NCBI GenBank assembly: GCA_977006965.1
Contig: OZ345362.1
Coordinates: forward strand, 2,604,001 to 2,668,000
Origin: Phymatolithon calcareum
Taxonomy: Eukaryota > Rhodophyta > Florideophyceae > Hapalidiales
DNA length: 64,000 nt
Direction: 5' to 3'
Shown piece after piece: positions 31,299 through 40,982 of the stretch. Each line of letters opens with the position of its first letter. Within the stretch, counting starts at the first letter, position 1. A program made the translations under genes and the position numbers. The notes beneath the pieces are model-generated. The model saw only the letters and a program-made list of their open reading frames with translations. It did no database searches and was not told the origin of the DNA.

Positions 31299-31316
31299 TG
31301 GTCTCCCGACCTAGAA
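31299..31316 (+). promoter_or_regulatory. gypsy-1 primer-binding site
   Basis: TGGTCTCCCGACCTAGAA begins two bases after the LTR and starts with TGG, as expected for pairing with the CCA end of a tRNA. The predicted primer ends ...TCGGGAGACCA. The same 18 bases, with the same two-base spacing, occur in gypsy element 2. Confidence 0.8.
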
Positions 31317-31410
31317 AGGTTCACCTTTCTACCACTTCGTTATTCCCGTATCCGGGAAGTACAATTCCGCGAAGACTTATTATACGTCTTCGCCCCAAAC
31401 AAACGTTGGC

Positions 31411-33726
31411 ATGTCACCGTTGGCCTCCGACGCCAACATGCCGAGACCCAAGCGTCAAGAACGTCCCGGAGGACCATCTAGGACGTCTAGAACGTCGGAC
31501 AAGAATTCCCGCAAGGGATCAAAGGCCAATTCCGACTCTCGTACTTCCGGCGGCGAGCAGGTTGCTCCTGCACATGGTCATAATTTGCGCAGTCGAGTGC
31601 CCTCGAGGCATAGCTCACGCGAAGGTGCCGCCGATGTCGGTGCCATTCCGGGAAAAGCGGAAACCGGCTATCGTGAGCCTGGTAGCGTTCACTTTGAAGA
31701 AGGATCCGGACCCAAGCAGGAGAATCCCCTATCCAGGGACGCACAGGTGGCCGTCCTACACCTAATTGAGTCCCGACTCACACCAGTTCGTCAGGCTGTT
31801 TCAGACTTGCAGGATTCGGTGAACATACTAATGGTGAGGACGACTTCCCCTGACGCCGCTCCAGAGGATATACGAAATCTACGTACAGACGTGAACAGAG
31901 TCATGGAAGATCTCCGGACGATTCGAGTCGACGTTGAGAATCATGACGGGATGGTGAAAATGTGGCAAAGCACGTGTCAGGAAATCCGCGACGCAGATGA
32001 CGGTGGTACATCACTGAGCGTCGCTAATTCGAAGGCTGATTGGAAAACAGTCTTTCCGGCACAGGCCGGACGGCGAAGCGAAATCATTCCCCCAACTTCG
32101 TTGGACGTCCGTCACTCGAAGCCGAGAAAAGGGAGGAGATCTAAACATCGCCATCCCTCTAAGAGCGATAATCGTCGCACACGACGGATTGACAAGTATC
32201 CGGACTCCTCCGGCAGCTCATCGGATAGCGATGACGACAGCACAGACGAAAACCCGGAACACGGCGGGGATGACGACGATGACGGAACTTCAAGTCCGAG
32301 TAGCTCAGACTCTTCAACTGACCGCTCCTACCGGCGCCATGGGCATAGACGCAAAAGCTCACACCGATACGGATCTAGATCCCGGGAGCGCTCGCGAAAG
32401 ATTACCCCTTCCCGTCGTACGCAAGAATCCACCCGGAGAAAGAAGGAGAAGGAAAGAAAAGGCCCAAAACACATTGGTCTTCGCAGCCTTCGCGCTACGA
32501 ACTCCCGCTACAAGAAGGCCCTATCTTATAGGACGTACCGACTCCGAAAAACCTCACAAGATCGCGACTCAAGGGAAACCGGAAAAGTAAAGGACCAGAT
32601 AAGACGACTTGAGATAACGTCACTATCGAAGGCCCCGTTCGACGGGAAAGACCCAATCCTCATCCTGGACTTCCTATGCCGCTTCGTTCGTGAAGCTGAT
32701 ACCCTTCGGATGAGCGAGGCACAAGCTTACCTCGCGCTCCCACATTACCTCCGCTGGTTCGCTCTGAGCCAATTTGAATCCATTCGCGATTCATCCTCGA
32801 CATCGAATGGCGGTGTTACATGTTGGCCGGAAGCAGTTCAGTACCTGCTCCGATCGTTTGCTACCTCGTCATCGATACAAACTGCACTGCGAGATTTGCG
32901 CGACGTACAGCAGCAAGACGGGGAGGACGAGCGCGATTACAGCGCACGGCTGGATTCTGCATGCCGTCGAGCTGGTAATGTTTTCTCATTGGACGAAAAA
33001 TGCACCATGTTCGAGTCCGGGCTCGCACCGGAAATACAGCCACTTGTTTCCCGACATCGGGAGGCTCATCCAGAAATTAGCTTCCTCGAACTTGTCGAGT
33101 TTGCACGCACTGAAGGCGCCGCTAATAGGGCCCTGGTTCGGAAGACAACAACTTCGCATCGGTACACTACTTTGCGACGCCGTGCCCCGGCACTTTTGCT
33201 GGAGGAGAGCACATCTACCTCTAATGACGCACCTTTCGCGGCGTCCAACGGTCAGCAGGGTAGTGGTGAGCTTCTATTCCTCGGCGGCTCCGAATCATCC
33301 GGCATTCTGTCCTCGATCCCGACCTCCGACTTGCCGTCGACTATCGTGGATCCCTCGGAGTTGGACCCAGTTCAGGCTGAATCTCTACTGCTGGCAACAA
33401 ATCGCAAGTTTGCTCCCATCGCTCGCCACGTTCCCGCGGCACAAATTCCCGGTGCACGGGGAAATTTTAACAGACCGGGGTGGGTCGACAGACCCAGAAC
33501 ACGAGCCGTGCGTCGAGAAGACCTCATCTGTTTTCACTGCTATGCAGCGGGGCACATTGCGCCCGAATGCGGAGAGTCAGACTTCGGCGTTATCGTAAGC
33601 AATTTCGTACAGCTGGCTGAAGAAGGTAAAAGGCGCGTGCCGATCGAGAGCTATCATCGGGCGAAAGCGCGCTGCGAAACCAAGGCTACCCAGGCAATTG
33701 CGCCAACCGCTGTTTCGAAAAACTAA
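31411..33726 (+). CDS. gypsy-1 Gag polyprotein
   Basis: 771 codons. An N-terminal basic and disordered region is followed by a predicted helix (near residue 110) and a Ser/Asp-rich then Arg/Ser-rich stretch (about residues 265-350). The capsid-like retrotransposon gag domain covers about 390-580, with FDGKDPILILDFLCRF, the helix WPEAVQYLLRSFATS and ARLDSACRRAGNVFS. One CCHC zinc knuckle, CFHCYAAGHIAPEC, starts at residue 707. Start at 31411 (MSPLAS) or 31438 (MPRPKR). It stops at TAA directly after AAAAC, the presumed frameshift site into pol. Confidence 0.93.
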   Translation: MSPLASDANMPRPKRQERPGGPSRTSRTSDKNSRKGSKANSDSRTSGGEQVAPAHGHNLRSRVPSRHSSREGAADVGAIPGKAETGYREPGSVHFEEGSGPKQENPLSRDAQVAVLHLIESRLTPVRQAVSDLQDSVNILMVRTTSPDAAPEDIRNLRTDVNRVMEDLRTIRVDVENHDGMVKMWQSTCQEIRDADDGGTSLSVANSKADWKTVFPAQAGRRSEIIPPTSLDVRHSKPRKGRRSKHRHPSKSDNRRTRRIDKYPDSSGSSSDSDDDSTDENPEHGGDDDDDGTSSPSSSDSSTDRSYRRHGHRRKSSHRYGSRSRERSRKITPSRRTQESTRRKKEKERKGPKHIGLRSLRATNSRYKKALSYRTYRLRKTSQDRDSRETGKVKDQIRRLEITSLSKAPFDGKDPILILDFLCRFVREADTLRMSEAQAYLALPHYLRWFALSQFESIRDSSSTSNGGVTCWPEAVQYLLRSFATSSSIQTALRDLRDVQQQDGEDERDYSARLDSACRRAGNVFSLDEKCTMFESGLAPEIQPLVSRHREAHPEISFLELVEFARTEGAANRALVRKTTTSHRYTTLRRRAPALLLEESTSTSNDAPFAASNGQQGSGELLFLGGSESSGILSSIPTSDLPSTIVDPSELDPVQAESLLLATNRKFAPIARHVPAAQIPGARGNFNRPGWVDRPRTRAVRREDLICFHCYAAGHIAPECGESDFGVIVSNFVQLAEEGKRRVPIESYHRAKARCETKATQAIAPTAVSKN
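33716..33726 (+). promoter_or_regulatory. Probable -1 gag-pol frameshift site of gypsy-1
   Basis: The gag frame ends TCG AAA AAC TAA. Slipping back one base on AAAAAC gives CTA AGT GTG GGG..., the pol frame, which is open through this region. No ATG begins pol here, so frameshifting is the natural way to express it. Confidence 0.5.
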
Positions 33727-33728
33727 GT

Positions 33729-36700
33729 GTGGGGGCTTCCCTAACCGGGGAAGACCCAGCGAGCATTTTGCCCCCGTGCTCGAAAAATATTGTGGTGCTC
33801 AGAAGCCCGATCAAAGTACTCTCGCGTCATGACAGGTCAGGCTGTGGGTTGTGTCGGCCCTGGGTGCGACACCGAGCCCCACAAGCACCGGAGGCCATTT
33901 TTGTGATGGCGACGAAACGAAATTACAAGGTCTACGCTTTTGTCGGGGACGACAAAAATAGCCCCATCCGAAAGCTTGTGGTGCTGGACACCGGCGCTGG
34001 ACCCAATTTTGTCCGCAAGAGCGAATTGTCGCCGGAACTCCAACAGAAAGTCACCGCTGGGAATCCCCTTCCCGATATCCGGGATGCGAATGGACGACCG
34101 TTACGCCTAGAAGGGACAATATTATTGACTGTCCAATTGGGGCAGTATTCTGTTCGGACGGAGTTTATTGTTTGCGAGCGCCTAGCTGCGTCTGCGATCC
34201 TAGGAGCAGATTTCTGCGATCGCTTCGTGGAGGCAATCTTCCCCCGACTGAGGCAGATTGAGATGGCCGATGGTACGCGTATCCCTATCACCCGGCGAGC
34301 ACTGAAGCGACCACCCAGTGCCCCTCCACTTCCGATTATGCAAGAGTACGACCGTACACTGGGTCGCGTGTCACCAAAGCTACGGGTAGCCAAAGCGACC
34401 ACGCTGGCCCCCGAATCCCAAACTTGGGTGATGGTGTCATCGGAGCGGGTGGGACTAGCCGTGCTGCAGCCCTTGTCGAAGTTATATTCCGCATACGGGA
34501 TTGCGATCTCGAATGGCGTGGCAGCTCTATCACCGAAAGAGCCATTCTGGATCTTGGTGGCGAATTTTGCGAAAATTGCACACTCTCTGAAAAAGGGGCA
34601 AGTGGTGGGTACGGTCTTGCCGCATCCGACAGAAGTGCTCAACAGCTCTGTGTCCGTCGCAGAGGTTCTGGGATTGATCCCGGATACCGAAGCCGTCATC
34701 TCGTCCCCTCGTGACACCCCAACCGGGGAGATGCCAGCGCCGAATCGGGAAGGTCTTGCGAGCCTAGACCTGTCCCACTTAGCCGAAGATCATCGGGACG
34801 CTATTCGTGATCTCTTGATACCCTTTTCGCGAATGTGGAGCGGCGAGCTTGGCGAAATATCGGCGACCACGCACCATATTGACCTGACCCCAGGAGCAAG
34901 ACCGTCCGCCTCGCCGCCATATCGCGCAGGCCCTCGAGCCCGCCAGGTGGAACAGGCGGAAGTGGATCGCATGCTGTTGAAAGGAGTGATTGAACCAGCG
35001 CAGTCCCCCTGGGCATCTCCGTTGGTTTTGGTACCCAAATCAGACGGAAGTTTGCGCTTCTGGGTCGATTATCGCAAGCTCAATGCAGTGACCGTAAAGG
35101 ATACGTATCCCATCCCGAGAATGGACGAGTGCATCGATTCACTCTGCACAGACAAGGTATTCTCCACCCTGGATTGTAACTCTGGCTACTGGCAGGTCCC
35201 GATTGCGGGAGATGACCGCGATAAAACAGCCTTTGTTTGCCACTCGGGCCTCTATCGTTTCAAGAGAATGCCGTTTGGTCTGACAAACGCGCCCGCGACA
35301 TTCCAACGTACGCTGGATATTCTGCTGTCACAGTTTAAATGGAAAACATGTTTGGTCTACCTGGACGACATTATCGTTTTTTCGAATGATACCGCGTCGC
35401 ATTTCGACCACGTGCGTACGGTGCTCACCATCCTGAAAGATGCCGGTGTATCCCTCAAGCTTGAGAAATGCAAGTTTTTCACCGACAAGGTTAGCTACCT
35501 TGGACATGTTATTCGGCCCGGCGAACTTTCGGTGGACACGACCCGCACGGCAGCACTTCGTGAAGCCCAGCCTCCACGGAGACAGACAGAGCTGAGGTCG
35601 TTCCTCGGATTTTGCAATGTCTACCGCCGGTTTGTCCGCGACTTCGCCGAAATCGCAGCCCCGTTAAACAAACTACTGAAGAAGGGCACGCCGACAAAGC
35701 TCGCTCCTTTTGGTGACGCCGAGCTGCACGCTTATCGGAAGCTAATTAACGTGGTCACCTCTCCGGCGGTGCTAACCCTCCCGAAACCAGGACTTCCATA
35801 TTCGTTGGATACCGATGCGAGCGCGAACATGGTAGGCGTCGCAGCCTTTCAACTGGACCACGGAGAGCGACGCCCTATTGGATTCTGGTCGCGTTCGCTC
35901 GTCCCGGCGGAGAAAAATTACTCGGCATCTGAACGAGAATGTTTAGCAGTCGTTTGGGCTGTGACGACATTGAGACCCTATTTGCAGGGAGAAAAATTCA
36001 CTGTGTATACCGACCACGCGGCGCTGCGTTGGCTACTGGAAATCGCTGAACCTTCTGGACGACTTATGCGCTGGAGGTTACGCCTGTCGGAGTTTACCTT
36101 CAACGTTGTTCACAAGAAAGGGAAGGAAAACACGCAGGCCGACGCGCTTTCTCGTTTAAGCACGTTAGGCGAAACAACGGCAGATTTGGACGAAGAAATA
36201 CCCTGCTTCCACGGGGACGAATATTCACAAAATAATCTCGACGCCGAGAGGGACGAATGTCACGGATTCCGAGATGAGAACGAGATCGAGATGGATGCTC
36301 TGTTTGCCCTATCGGATTACAACCCAACTGGTGTTCAACTCACCCCGGGGACTCGCGAAGAACTTCTGCGGGAGCAGCTGGCGGATCCGTTTTGTGGAAG
36401 CGTGCGGAAAGGCCTAGAAGACGGAAACGACCTTCCATTCGCACAGGATGAAGTGGGTATGCTAATCCGTATGGCGAGCGAGACGCCTCAACTAGTCGTT
36501 CCGGATTCGCTTCAAGGCAGAATACTGCATCTGAGCCATTACCCAACCATGTCCGGACACCCTGGAGGACGAAAACTGTATTACTCTCTGCGAAGGGATT
36601 TTTACTGGCCCTCTATGGCAACAGACTGCTACGCGACCGCTCGAAACTGCCCCACCTGTGCTCGAAATCGAGTGAAGCTAAGACGAAGCGCAAAAAGGAT

Positions 36701-38279
36701 GAAGCTTTTTCCCGCAGCGAGACCTCTGGAGTTCGTGGGTATTGATATCCTCGGGGAGCTTATTAAGACACCAAGGGGAAATCGGTATCTACTTGTCATC
36801 ACGGATCGGTTTTCGAAGCTCGTACGCACGGTACCACTTGCACGTATCAACGCAGCTGACATTGCCAAGGCGTTCGTGCATCATTGGGTGTTCGTCTACG
36901 GGCCACCTGTGTCAGTGCTGTCTGACAACGGAAAACAGTTTACGTCCAAGTTCTTCCAGCATGTCTGCGCGATTCTCGGCATCGAGAACTTATTCACCAC
37001 TACATACCACCCCCAGTGCAATGGGCAGACGGAGCGTTTTAATCGGACTATCCTCGCCGCTTTACGGCACTACGTTGCAGACCATCCCACCGATTGGGAT
37101 TTGCTCTCAGATGCGGTAACATATGCCTACAATACCCAGACGCACCGTGTAACAAAACTCTCGCCATTCGAGCTGGTACTTTCAAGGCCTCCTCCACCAT
37201 TGGGCCTTGAGACGCGCCCGTCCATGGACCAGCCGGGTGACAGGGAGACGTTCCGCACAGAGTGGATGAATTGGCTACGGCATTTGGTGGGAACGGCGTC
37301 AACAGAGATGCGAAAGGCACAAGAATTGTCCAAGAGAAATTTTGACGCCCGCATTCGACCGACCGTTGACCGCATCCGACCGGGAACTTTCGTTTTTGTT
37401 CGCCGGGAATCGGTTAGCACCCCGGATAGAAGGAAGCACAAACTGTCCCCGGTTGCCGACGGCCCGTACAAGGTAGTTGCAGTGCAAGAGGATACCGTTG
37501 TCCTAGAAATTCGGCAGCAGCATGAACGGGTTTCTCGAGACCGGGTTGTGGCGGCCCCTACGCCCGAAGACCACATTGTGATCAGCCGACCATCAGACAA
37601 TTCGCCCGAACATCGGGAAGAGCAAATAAGCGCACGCGATATCGGTCAGACAGCAGAACAGACAAATCCGCCTACCGGAACGTCGTCGAGGATATCGTCC
37701 CCCACTCGGGGATTGGGAGACATACCGAGCGGTGAGGGTGCCATGGCAACCCCGGGAGTCCACATGCAGGCAGTACCAACTCCATCGGTCCCTCCTGAAG
37801 CCGTTCCACGCCGACAGTCCGCCCCGGAGAGTCCCCAGGTCACGCCAGTGGGTTCTGTTCGCAAGTCTCCGCGTCTTGCGGCGAAGAAAACGCAGCTGGG
37901 AGATGGCAAAAAAGGCGGCCCATCGGGGGATATGAGGCGTAGAACTGTCCGTTTCAGCCCGGAGGTATCCATGACACAAGAAGCCATTGCCCTCCATGCT
38001 GCCGCCGAACTGCGAGACACCCCCCGTCGGTCGGATGACTCTCCCCGGGAAGGAGACGAGGCTCGCATTGGCTTACCACAGGAGCAGGTGATGAAGGATA
38101 TTATCGGGGATGGAGAGGGGGAGGACGGAAAATGGCTGTTTCGTGTGCGTTGGTATGGCCCAGGAGCAGATACCACCTGGGAACCGACCTCACATTTACC
38201 TCGCAGCAAGATCCTCTCATACTGCAAGCGGCGCCGAAGATCTTTGCCGCCGGACATGGAAGACGCTCTGGTGGGTTAA
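33729..38279 (+). CDS. gypsy-1 Pol polyprotein with chromodomain
   Basis: 1516 codons in the -1 frame to gag; the nominal first codon is GTG, so the true N-terminus is likely a Gag-Pol fusion. Order: protease with LVVLDTGAGPNFV (Asp87); RT with RFWVDYRKLNAV, FGLTNAPATFQR and VYLDDIIVFS (Asp pair near 546); RNase H with DTDASANMVG and YTDHAALRWL; integrase with zinc site LSHYPTMSGHPG...CPTCAR, then Asp1006, Asp1066 and Glu1102, a D-60-D-35-E pattern; a C-terminal chromodomain, WLFRVRWYGPGADTTWEP, which would direct insertion to modified chromatin. No stops or frameshifts are seen. Confidence 0.95.
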   Translation: MGASLTGEDPASILPPCSKNIVVLRSPIKVLSRHDRSGCGLCRPWVRHRAPQAPEAIFVMATKRNYKVYAFVGDDKNSPIRKLVVLDTGAGPNFVRKSELSPELQQKVTAGNPLPDIRDANGRPLRLEGTILLTVQLGQYSVRTEFIVCERLAASAILGADFCDRFVEAIFPRLRQIEMADGTRIPITRRALKRPPSAPPLPIMQEYDRTLGRVSPKLRVAKATTLAPESQTWVMVSSERVGLAVLQPLSKLYSAYGIAISNGVAALSPKEPFWILVANFAKIAHSLKKGQVVGTVLPHPTEVLNSSVSVAEVLGLIPDTEAVISSPRDTPTGEMPAPNREGLASLDLSHLAEDHRDAIRDLLIPFSRMWSGELGEISATTHHIDLTPGARPSASPPYRAGPRARQVEQAEVDRMLLKGVIEPAQSPWASPLVLVPKSDGSLRFWVDYRKLNAVTVKDTYPIPRMDECIDSLCTDKVFSTLDCNSGYWQVPIAGDDRDKTAFVCHSGLYRFKRMPFGLTNAPATFQRTLDILLSQFKWKTCLVYLDDIIVFSNDTASHFDHVRTVLTILKDAGVSLKLEKCKFFTDKVSYLGHVIRPGELSVDTTRTAALREAQPPRRQTELRSFLGFCNVYRRFVRDFAEIAAPLNKLLKKGTPTKLAPFGDAELHAYRKLINVVTSPAVLTLPKPGLPYSLDTDASANMVGVAAFQLDHGERRPIGFWSRSLVPAEKNYSASERECLAVVWAVTTLRPYLQGEKFTVYTDHAALRWLLEIAEPSGRLMRWRLRLSEFTFNVVHKKGKENTQADALSRLSTLGETTADLDEEIPCFHGDEYSQNNLDAERDECHGFRDENEIEMDALFALSDYNPTGVQLTPGTREELLREQLADPFCGSVRKGLEDGNDLPFAQDEVGMLIRMASETPQLVVPDSLQGRILHLSHYPTMSGHPGGRKLYYSLRRDFYWPSMATDCYATARNCPTCARNRVKLRRSAKRMKLFPAARPLEFVGIDILGELIKTPRGNRYLLVITDRFSKLVRTVPLARINAADIAKAFVHHWVFVYGPPVSVLSDNGKQFTSKFFQHVCAILGIENLFTTTYHPQCNGQTERFNRTILAALRHYVADHPTDWDLLSDAVTYAYNTQTHRVTKLSPFELVLSRPPPPLGLETRPSMDQPGDRETFRTEWMNWLRHLVGTASTEMRKAQELSKRNFDARIRPTVDRIRPGTFVFVRRESVSTPDRRKHKLSPVADGPYKVVAVQEDTVVLEIRQQHERVSRDRVVAAPTPEDHIVISRPSDNSPEHREEQISARDIGQTAEQTNPPTGTSSRISSPTRGLGDIPSGEGAMATPGVHMQAVPTPSVPPEAVPRRQSAPESPQVTPVGSVRKSPRLAAKKTQLGDGKKGGPSGDMRRRTVRFSPEVSMTQEAIALHAAAELRDTPRRSDDSPREGDEARIGLPQEQVMKDIIGDGEGEDGKWLFRVRWYGPGADTTWEPTSHLPRSKILSYCKRRRRSLPPDMEDALVG

Positions 38280-38414
38280 AAAACATAAATCCTATCAGGT
38301 ACAGCAGAAGGGAAGGCGTCCAAGCAATGGAGTTGTTTATTTTCGCAGCAAGCGATTCGAAGGCTCATAACGAGATCTTATCGGATCTCGTAGTTCCCGG
38401 CGTCGGGAAGGGAC

Positions 38415-39542
38415 TTACTGGCTAAGCACCCAGTCTCGGAACGCGGCGGCGTCCGACTCAGCGCGCTCTACTTGGTGTACTGGCGGTGCCCGCGTCGGAT
38501 TACGCTGTCGCAGCTGCTCCAACGTCAAGATTTCGCATTCGAAGGGATCGTAGTACACGAAATCTCCGTTGAGGGCGTATTCCGTGCGGCCGCCGGAATA
38601 ATCCAGGGAAGACAGGCGACCCGGACGGAGGGACTGTGTTAACGGAACTGATTCCCAATCATGGGACGAAATTTTCCAGAGCAGACGACGCAACTCTGCG
38701 ACGTTGTCATGGCCGTTCAGCATGTCGCCAAGGTCCAGGCGGTTGATGGCTGCTATTAGATTGTCGGGCAACTTCCACAGCCTCCACCGATCGTACGTCT
38801 CCCAAAGCAGCCAGGCGGAGACATTGACTGCGAACTCCGTAACAACGACAGGCCAGAACGCCGACGCCGGGAAACTGTCTATGATCATGGCAGAGCGGTA
38901 GGCAAAAACCGGACCGAGCAACGCGTAAACACCGTGGGGTACCTCTATGAAGCTCCACCATACCGGAATAGGGACAAACCTACCCCCGAACCGGTCGTGC
39001 TCGAGATGCCCGACTTCAAGACAATGCCTCGGGATGAAATGACCGGTTTTACTGCGCCACTTGCGCTCGTCCCGTCCTCGGGTATCATATAGTCCATCTG
39101 GCTCAGCACTCTTCGCCATATCCCGAAAGCCGGGAGGAAGGGGCCGTTGCTCGAGAAACAAAACCGAGTTGCTCGTGAAGGGCACCCCGTCCCAATCCTC
39201 TCCGAGTGCGAACCAATCGGTGGGCGAAAACCGAGCGAGGTGCTCGCAGTATGGGTACTCAACGTCCTCGCGTACTGCCCAGGTGTCAAACGGTGGCGTC
39301 GCTCTGGGCACCAGACGCTGGTGCTGGGACGCCATGACGCGCCCTCCCACGGCCTTCACGTACTTTGTGCGCTCCCGCGTCAACTGTGCCTGCGTCGCGG
39401 ATGGACGACTGAGCTTCAGACAGTCACGGGGGACCGCCACGCGGGCGCTCCAGTCCCAGCTTTCAGTTGAGTTGATGTGGGTGCCGCACGGCAGGTAACC
39501 ACTGTCATTCACGTACGTTGACATAAGGCGCAAGTTACTCAA
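38415..39542 (-). CDS. Antisense accessory ORF of gypsy-1 (unknown, conserved)
   Basis: 375 codons, opposite in strand to gag-pol, lying between the pol stop and the 3' LTR. No known domain is recognised. Residues about 187-335 are clearly related to residues about 96-250 of the antisense ORF in gypsy-2: RFVPIPVWWSFIEVPHGV here against DFVPVPEGWHRFEVPYGL there; RLWKLPDNLIAAINRL against RLWWLPPALVAAMRRI; and NGDFVYYD against NGDFVPWD. Trp and aromatic residues are frequent. Residues 224-247 are hydrophobic, but no signal peptide is seen. Conservation in two different families argues for a real protein. It may modulate the element or suppress host silencing, but this is open. An env role is unlikely given the orientation. 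Confidence 0.8.
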   Translation of the reverse strand: MSNLRLMSTYVNDSGYLPCGTHINSTESWDWSARVAVPRDCLKLSRPSATQAQLTRERTKYVKAVGGRVMASQHQRLVPRATPPFDTWAVREDVEYPYCEHLARFSPTDWFALGEDWDGVPFTSNSVLFLEQRPLPPGFRDMAKSAEPDGLYDTRGRDERKWRSKTGHFIPRHCLEVGHLEHDRFGGRFVPIPVWWSFIEVPHGVYALLGPVFAYRSAMIIDSFPASAFWPVVVTEFAVNVSAWLLWETYDRWRLWKLPDNLIAAINRLDLGDMLNGHDNVAELRRLLWKISSHDWESVPLTQSLRPGRLSSLDYSGGRTEYALNGDFVYYDPFECEILTLEQLRQRNPTRAPPVHQVERAESDAAAFRDWVLSQ

Positions 39543-40057
39543 ACCGTGCGGCAGGAACTACGGCGCGCGGCGGTACAGCTCAGGTGATGCGGTCGGCGTT
39601 GTCCTGCTCAGTTCGGCCCATGTCGCCCACCCTTCGGGGGGTTCGCGAGTGTCGTCAGCCGACCGGCCAGGAACAAACCCGGGGTTTTCGTCCATCCCGG
39701 TCCGCGCGCACGGCAGAAAAATTGTTCAGGATCAAGTGTGAGGGTCGCCCCGAGTTCGGGAAGAGGGAAAATGTGCCAGAAATCTCTGCACGTTTGCCGC
39801 CGGCACCAAAGGTGGACGGGGGACATTGTGAGAAAGGTTTCACGCGCAATTTTCCCGGTTTTTGGGCTGGTTTAAGGGGTTCTCCCGCGGCGCGTGGCCG
39901 AATTTTTACTTCCCGTAAACGGGCTTGAAATTGAGGATTCGGTACGATCCGTGGTCGCGCAAGGGCTATCGATACGACCCCGGGAAGATAAATATGGACC
40001 TCATAATTCCTCAGATATTATGAGGCTCACCGTGCTCGCCTTTTGAGGAGGGGGCCG

Positions 40058-40468
40058 TGTGGTGCAATGCTCCGTGATCTAGTGACCCGCTATTTTTCCA
40101 TTTCTGTAAGCAGTCTACTGTTTGCCACTGTCCTTATAGTCGTAGTGACCGTCGGTGGAGAGGAAGGACCAAGGAGGTTTTCGGGCTCTGCGATTCCGGT
40201 TCCGATGTTGCCTGATCCCGAGTCCGGGCCAGTTCGTCGCCATTACCGTTACGCAACCCCAAACCGACCGATAAAACCCGTACCTTTTGCTTTTACTTGT
40301 CCCTCTTCCTTTTCTATTTCTCTCTCTACCACCTCCCTCCGTCGTGCGCGCGTGCGCTCCTACAAGCCGCAACTACAGCGCGCGTCCGACGCTGCTCTGT
40401 CGTGCTAACGCGGAAAGGGGGTTCCGAACACCCCGATCGGCAAGCCCTCCCTAGGGCTTTGCACGACA
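40058..40468 (+). repeat. gypsy-1 3' LTR
   Basis: Preceded by the polypurine run GAGGAGGGGG (40045-40054) and followed by the target duplication ACCAC. Confidence 0.95.
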
Positions 40469-40473
40469 ACCAC

Positions 40474-40690
40474 ATCGATAAGCGAAGAAAGGAAAGTCGC
40501 TATTGCGACTAACAACATCCTCAGCCATACATATTAAGGTGCAGGACGGAGAGCAAAGCAAGAACAGTAGGAATCAAGGTGTCGTTTAAGTTCCATTTGC
40601 GTAGCTAGCCACATTTACAATAAACTACAATACTTCGACTATATACAGGAACACGCGGGTAATTTGACACAAATATGGTTGCGGTAGACA
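40474..40690 (+). mobile_element. LINE-related relic, right part
   Basis: Continues the relic broken by gypsy-1. ATCGATAAGCGAAGAAAGG and the downstream AAGCAAGAACAG, GAGCCACATTTACAATAAAC and AATTTGACACAAT recur in the same order at 42385-42570, so these are two copies of one repeat. Confidence 0.55.
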
Positions 40691-40827
40691 GCTAAGAATA
40701 TTTTTGTAGATACGCAGTCCGAGTAGTGCTGTAGCAAGAGAGCCACAATTAATGCAAACAGCTAAGACTATATTTGTAGATACGCAGTCCGACGATTGCT
40801 GTAGCAAGCGAGCCACAATTTCCATAA
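40688..40827. repeat. Tandem duplication, 70-bp unit
   Basis: ACAGCTAAG(A)...TGTAGATACGCAGTCCGA...GCTGTAGCAAG(A/C)GAGCCACAATT occurs twice head to tail with a few substitutions. Confidence 0.7.
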
Positions 40828-40936
40828 CTTTAGTTATGGTACATACCGGGAATTGTGATTGGCAGAGAAATCGCCATTCTGGACATATGATTGGCAAGTT
40901 ACGGGGATTAAAATTTAAAGAGTTTTTGAAACAAAA

Positions 40937-40982
40937 TATCTCCTCAATGTTTCCTTTTTTAAAAGGAAACATTGAGGAGATA
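40937..40982. repeat. Perfect 22-bp hairpin, 2-nt loop
   Basis: 40937-40958 (TATCTCCTCAATGTTTCC plus TTTT) is the exact reverse complement of 40961-40982. It is embedded in AT-rich sequence without a gene. Confidence 0.85.

Larger units (their letters stand above)
30886..40468 (+). mobile_element. Complete Ty3/gypsy chromovirus, element 1 (9583 bp)
   Basis: LTRs of 411 bp at 30886-31296 and 40058-40468 differ at two positions that I could spot. The 5-bp duplication ACCAC (30881-30885 and 40469-40473) flanks it. It has a primer-binding site, gag, pol in the -1 frame with a C-terminal chromodomain, an antisense accessory ORF and a polypurine tract. All catalytic motifs are present, so it may be autonomous or nearly so. 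Confidence 0.97.

Noticed and set aside
32774-33598. 274-codon ORF on the plus strand overlapping gypsy-1 gag
   Set aside because: It lies wholly inside gag in another frame and has no domain; the gag frame has the capsid and zinc-knuckle motifs.
38415-39542. Envelope-like gene of a gypsy retrovirus
   Set aside because: The ORF is in env position but antisense, with no signal peptide, glycosylation-rich ectodomain or clear membrane anchor.
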